From Flavobacteriaceae bacterium (GTDB lineage Bacteria; Bacteroidota; Bacteroidia; Flavobacteriales; Flavobacteriaceae): DNA of 9,736 nucleotides. The DNA lies in contig JAGQYU010000114.1 of assembly GCA_020435885.1 (NCBI GenBank), positions 1 to 9,736 of the forward strand, written 5' to 3'. The notes under the pieces were generated by a model that saw only the letters and a program-made list of their open reading frames with translations, did not search any database and was not told where the DNA came from. Both the position numbers and the translations under genes were made by a program. The stretch's first letter is position 1, and every line of letters begins with the position of its first letter. Shown piece after piece: positions 6,940 to 9,736 of this stretch.

Positions 6940-7503
6940 ATGTCTACGCTATATATACTATTAGGCATCATTGTAATTCTCGCATTTGTACTTATTGGTA
7001 TTTTTAATCGATTTGTAAAAAATAAAAATATTGTAAAAGATGCATGGAGTAATATTGATGTTGCCCTAAAAAGGCGATATGACCTTATCCCAAATTTGGT
7101 AGAAACTGTCAAAGGCTATGCAAAACATGAAAAAGGAACATTAGAAAATGTAATTAATGCCCGCAATGCTGCCATGCAAGTTCCTAAAGGAGATATAAAC
7201 GCTCAGATAAAAGCTGAAAATCAATTACAACAAACACTGCGAAGTATTTTTGCTTTAAGCGAAGCATATCCGGATTTAAAAGCCAATACAAACTATCTGG
7301 ATTTACAAGAAAAATTAAACACCATAGAAGAGAATCTGGAACGCAGTCGCCGTTACTACAATGGTACAGTAAGAGAAAACAATACCTATGGCGAAAGTTT
7401 TCCGGGTGTTCTGTTTGCAGGCATGTTTGGCTATCAACATTTTGATTATTTTGAAACTGATGAGGCTAGCAGAGAAAATGTAAAAGTAGATTTTTCTTCT
7501 TAA
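6940..7503 (+). CDS. lemA: LemA-family membrane protein
   Basis: A 187-residue protein with one N-terminal membrane segment (about 4-23) followed by the helical LemA domain. Family hallmarks seen are AWSNIDVALKRRYDLIPNLV (35-54), KGYAKHEKGTLENVINARN (58-76), a Gln/Leu-rich helix near 93-105, and RRYYNGTVRENNTYGESFPG (137-156), corresponding to the usual YNxxVrxyNt...fP block with small changes (Gly-Thr for the usual Ala-Ala, Glu-Asn for Asp-Tyr). The biochemical role of LemA is not established. In bacteria it commonly sits beside a membrane protein with a glycine-rich tail (DUF2207 or TPM type), as here. The next gene starts 37 bases later with no terminator between, so the two probably form an operon. 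No convincing consensus promoter was found in the 89 bases upstream. Confidence 0.93.
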   Translation: MSTLYILLGIIVILAFVLIGIFNRFVKNKNIVKDAWSNIDVALKRRYDLIPNLVETVKGYAKHEKGTLENVINARNAAMQVPKGDINAQIKAENQLQQTLRSIFALSEAYPDLKANTNYLDLQEKLNTIEENLERSRRYYNGTVRENNTYGESFPGVLFAGMFGYQHFDYFETDEASRENVKVDFSS

Positions 7504-7540
7504 GAAATCTTTTTTCATTACTTAACTTTAATCTTCAACC

Positions 7541-9304
7541 GTGAAAAAAACCTTTTCATTATTACTCCTTTTATGGGCTACTTTTAGTTCTGTAGCTCAA
7601 GATTTTAAGGTCAATAAGTATACTGTAGATATTCATTTAAGTGAAGAAGGCTATTTTGATGTGGTAGAAAATTACAACCTTAATTTTGATACTTACAAAC
7701 ATGGGATTTACAGAACCATACAAACAAATTATGAGCTTATTAATGCAGAGGGTACTAAAGAAAAAAGAAGAATAAAGATCAAAAATATAGAAGTTCCTAA
7801 TTACAAGTTTCAGGCTCCTTTTGAGTTTATACAAAAGATCAGTAATAATATAAACATCAAAATTGGCGATAAAAATAAAACACTAATTGGGCCTCAACAT
7901 TATCAAATAAAATATAGAGTTTACAACGCTTTCTTTTTTGAAAAAGATTTCATCAAGTTTTATTGGAACATCAAACCGGATGGGTGGATGGCCGATTTCC
8001 ATCAAATTAATTTCAAAATTCACGTTCCTGAAAACGTAGAATTGGGTGTTGAAAATTGTTTTGTGTATTCAGGCCCAAGAGGTACAACAACTTTAAGCAA
8101 TGATATTGAAACTGATTTTCAAAAAAATACTTTTTCTGGAACAAGTATTGCTAATTCTATATCAAGACCTGGAGAAAATGTAACGGTACTTATCAATTTA
8201 CCATTACAATCTATCAAAGAAATAAAACCCCTGTGGCCTTTTTGGAATCAATATGGATGGCTTTTTATAATTGCTGCGCTCGTTGGCGGATTTTACCGTA
8301 CATGGAAAAAATATGGAAAAGACGATAAAGTTACTACCACTACCAGTTATTATCCGCCAGAAAATATAGATCCGGCCATGGCAGGCTTTCTGATGGATGA
8401 TAAAAGTGATAGTTCCGATATTATTTCATTATTACCTTATTGGGGAGCAAAAGGGTTGTTAAAAATTGAAGAAATTCCCAAAAAAGGATTGTTTAGTACG
8501 TCAGACACAAAACTCATCCGATTAAAATCATTACCTGATGATGCACCTGTATACGAACAGATCATCTTTAACGGGCTTTTTGATGGAAGTAGCAGCCTCC
8601 AATTAAGTAGTAAGGGCAAAACATTAGACATTTTAAATTCCATTTTGGGAAAAGAAAATGTTGAGATTAATCCGGGAGAAGTATTGGTAAGCAGTTTAAA
8701 AAATACATTTTATATTACTATGAACAGTGCCAGCAGCGCTTTGAAAGATAATGCACAAAAATATTACGAAGCAGCTTCTAAAAAAGTACAAACCATTACA
8801 TGGGTAGTATTAGCACTTTCAGCTATTATATTAACATTGATCGGATTATTTTTCTGGGGAATTATTGCCGCAATAGCCATTGTAGTAACGAGTGTAGTGC
8901 TGATCATTTTAAACTTTTACATGGCTAAAAAGAACCGTAAAGGCACTCGCCTATTTTCCGAACTAAAAGGTTTTAAGCGGTTTATTAAAGTGGCAGAAGA
9001 AAATAAATTAAAAATGCTGCTTGCAGAAGATCCTGGATATTTTGAAAACACTATGGGGTATGCACTAGCATTTGGTTTATTTAAAAAATGGGCCGAAAAA
9101 TTTGATTCGTTGCATATACCCCCACCAAACTGGTACTCATCAGGTACCAACCAAATGAATATGCATCATTTTGCAAGATCTTTTTCTACGGGTATGAATA
9201 GTGTAAAAGCTACCATGGTAAGCTCACCTTCCAGTAGTGGCGGATCATCAGGTGGTGGTTCTTCAGGAGGTGGTTTTGGCGGCGGTGGAGGTGGAAGCTG
9301 GTAA
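7541..9304 (+). CDS. DUF2207 domain-containing membrane protein with Gly-rich tail, GTG start
   Basis: A 587-residue exported membrane protein. It has a signal peptide (1-19, MKKTFSLLLLLWATFSSVAQ with a likely cut near VAQ), a beta-rich extracytoplasmic DUF2207 domain (about 21-225, including YNLNFDTYKHGIYRTI), a membrane segment at about 238-253, a soluble region (about 260-415), two closely spaced membrane segments (about 418-440 and 441-461), a further soluble region, and a low-complexity C-terminus (562-587) of Gly and Ser ending GGGGGGSW. The start is GTG: the frame has a TAA at 7529-7531 with no ATG in between, and the signal peptide begins right at the GTG. The function is unknown. Similar LemA + DUF2207 pairs are widespread, and a shared role at the cell envelope is inferred from that and from topology. 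Confidence 0.9.
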   Translation: MKKTFSLLLLLWATFSSVAQDFKVNKYTVDIHLSEEGYFDVVENYNLNFDTYKHGIYRTIQTNYELINAEGTKEKRRIKIKNIEVPNYKFQAPFEFIQKISNNINIKIGDKNKTLIGPQHYQIKYRVYNAFFFEKDFIKFYWNIKPDGWMADFHQINFKIHVPENVELGVENCFVYSGPRGTTTLSNDIETDFQKNTFSGTSIANSISRPGENVTVLINLPLQSIKEIKPLWPFWNQYGWLFIIAALVGGFYRTWKKYGKDDKVTTTTSYYPPENIDPAMAGFLMDDKSDSSDIISLLPYWGAKGLLKIEEIPKKGLFSTSDTKLIRLKSLPDDAPVYEQIIFNGLFDGSSSLQLSSKGKTLDILNSILGKENVEINPGEVLVSSLKNTFYITMNSASSALKDNAQKYYEAASKKVQTITWVVLALSAIILTLIGLFFWGIIAAIAIVVTSVVLIILNFYMAKKNRKGTRLFSELKGFKRFIKVAEENKLKMLLAEDPGYFENTMGYALAFGLFKKWAEKFDSLHIPPPNWYSSGTNQMNMHHFARSFSTGMNSVKATMVSSPSSSGGSSGGGSSGGGFGGGGGGSW

Positions 9305-9427
9305 ATTAACCATTGAAAAATTTATTCTTTTTTATAAAAAGAAATCTAATTATAAGTAATGACATATTTGTTGTATTCTAATTTAATGTGGAGAAGGTAA
9401 GGAATTCTAATCCTAAATACTGTATTT

Positions 9428-9694
9428 ATGAAAAAATATTTTATAATAACCTTAGTTGCAATTATTATAATAACTGGATATTCTTGTGAAAGTGAAAAGT
9501 TAATGTCTAATGAGGACTACTTATGCAATGGTGATTGGGCAATACAACAAAAAGAAACATTTTACTATTATGATCATGTTTTTGATAGGTCTGAGATTTC
9601 TATAAATGATAAAGATATAAAAATTGATTTTCAAAGGAACGGTATTGTCTATTATGAAACACCTGAACTTATAGAAGTACTTCAAGGAACATGA
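9428..9694 (+). CDS. Small lipocalin-like lipoprotein, apparently truncated by in-frame TGA
   Basis: An 88-residue reading frame with a lipoprotein-type signal peptide (MKKYFIITLVAIIIITGYSC, acylated Cys expected at 20; the lipobox is non-canonical with Gly at -3). The mature part resembles the lipocalin-like lipoproteins common in Bacteroidetes: CNGDW near the start, then IDFQRNGIVYYE, then LQGT followed by stop TGA. In this family the GT is usually followed by Trp (GTW). The frame continues open after the TGA with QFDSTGEYLITDLH to the window end, as expected for the rest of the domain. So the gene looks like a longer one broken by a single TGG-to-TGA change, or a sequencing error. No strong promoter is visible in the 123-base gap from the previous gene, which holds an AT-only hairpin at 9325-9343. 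Confidence 0.6.
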   Translation: MKKYFIITLVAIIIITGYSCESEKLMSNEDYLCNGDWAIQQKETFYYYDHVFDRSEISINDKDIKIDFQRNGIVYYETPELIEVLQGT

Positions 9695-9736
9695 CAGTTT
9701 GATTCAACAGGTGAATATTTAATCACAGATTTACAT
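9695..9736 (+). other. In-frame continuation of the lipoprotein gene beyond the TGA, cut by window edge
   Basis: The 14 codons after the TGA are all open and read QFDSTGEYLITDLH, which continues the GTW-type strand of a lipocalin-like domain. This supports the view that the stop at 9692-9694 is secondary. The extent beyond the window is unknown. Confidence 0.5.

Noticed and set aside
9325..9343. Hairpin after the DUF2207 gene as a terminator
   Set aside because: Stem is almost entirely A-T (one G-C pair), loop of three, and no T-run after it; too weak to call.
1..9736. Defence system, CRISPR, mobile element or biosynthetic cluster
   Set aside because: No repeats-plus-spacers, transposase, integrase, nuclease or biosynthetic enzyme signature on either strand; gene content is core housekeeping plus stress and envelope genes.

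Overview
This window looks like chromosomal DNA of a Flavobacteriia-type Bacteroidetes. The evidence is an AT-rich composition, start codons preceded by A-rich leaders with no Shine-Dalgarno motif, putative promoters of the TTG / TAnnTTTG type, IF-2, NusA and RimP of the Bacteroidetes sizes, 276-residue tandem-domain universal stress proteins, and a Bacteroidetes-style lipoprotein. The assignment rests on family recognition only; no search was run.

Left third (1-3852, minus strand): the conserved rimP-nusA-infB cluster of transcription/translation factors, read right to left with gaps of 11 and 29 bases. infB is cut by the left edge, so its last two domains lie outside. A promoter-like element at 3914-3944 drives the cluster. 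Between it and the rimP start codon sits an 8-bp GC-rich hairpin followed by five U, shaped and oriented like an intrinsic terminator. With nusA as the second gene, this is a candidate autoregulatory attenuator.

Middle (4013-6850, plus strand): two tandem, same-length universal stress protein genes (about 72% identical by hand count) separated by a clear intrinsic terminator, then a LacI/GalR-family repressor with no sugar-utilisation genes beside it.

Right third (6940-9736, plus strand): a probable two-gene operon of a LemA-family membrane protein and a secreted/membrane DUF2207 protein with a glycine-rich tail, starting with GTG. Last is a small lipocalin-like lipoprotein gene whose frame is broken by a TGA exactly where the family has a Trp; the frame stays open beyond it to the window edge.

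There are no rRNA or tRNA genes, CRISPR arrays, insertion sequences or phage genes, and no gap above 300 bases without a gene. Most of the window is ordinary housekeeping and stress DNA. The items most worth a second look are the terminator-like hairpin in the rimP-nusA-infB leader and the in-frame TGA of the lipoprotein gene.
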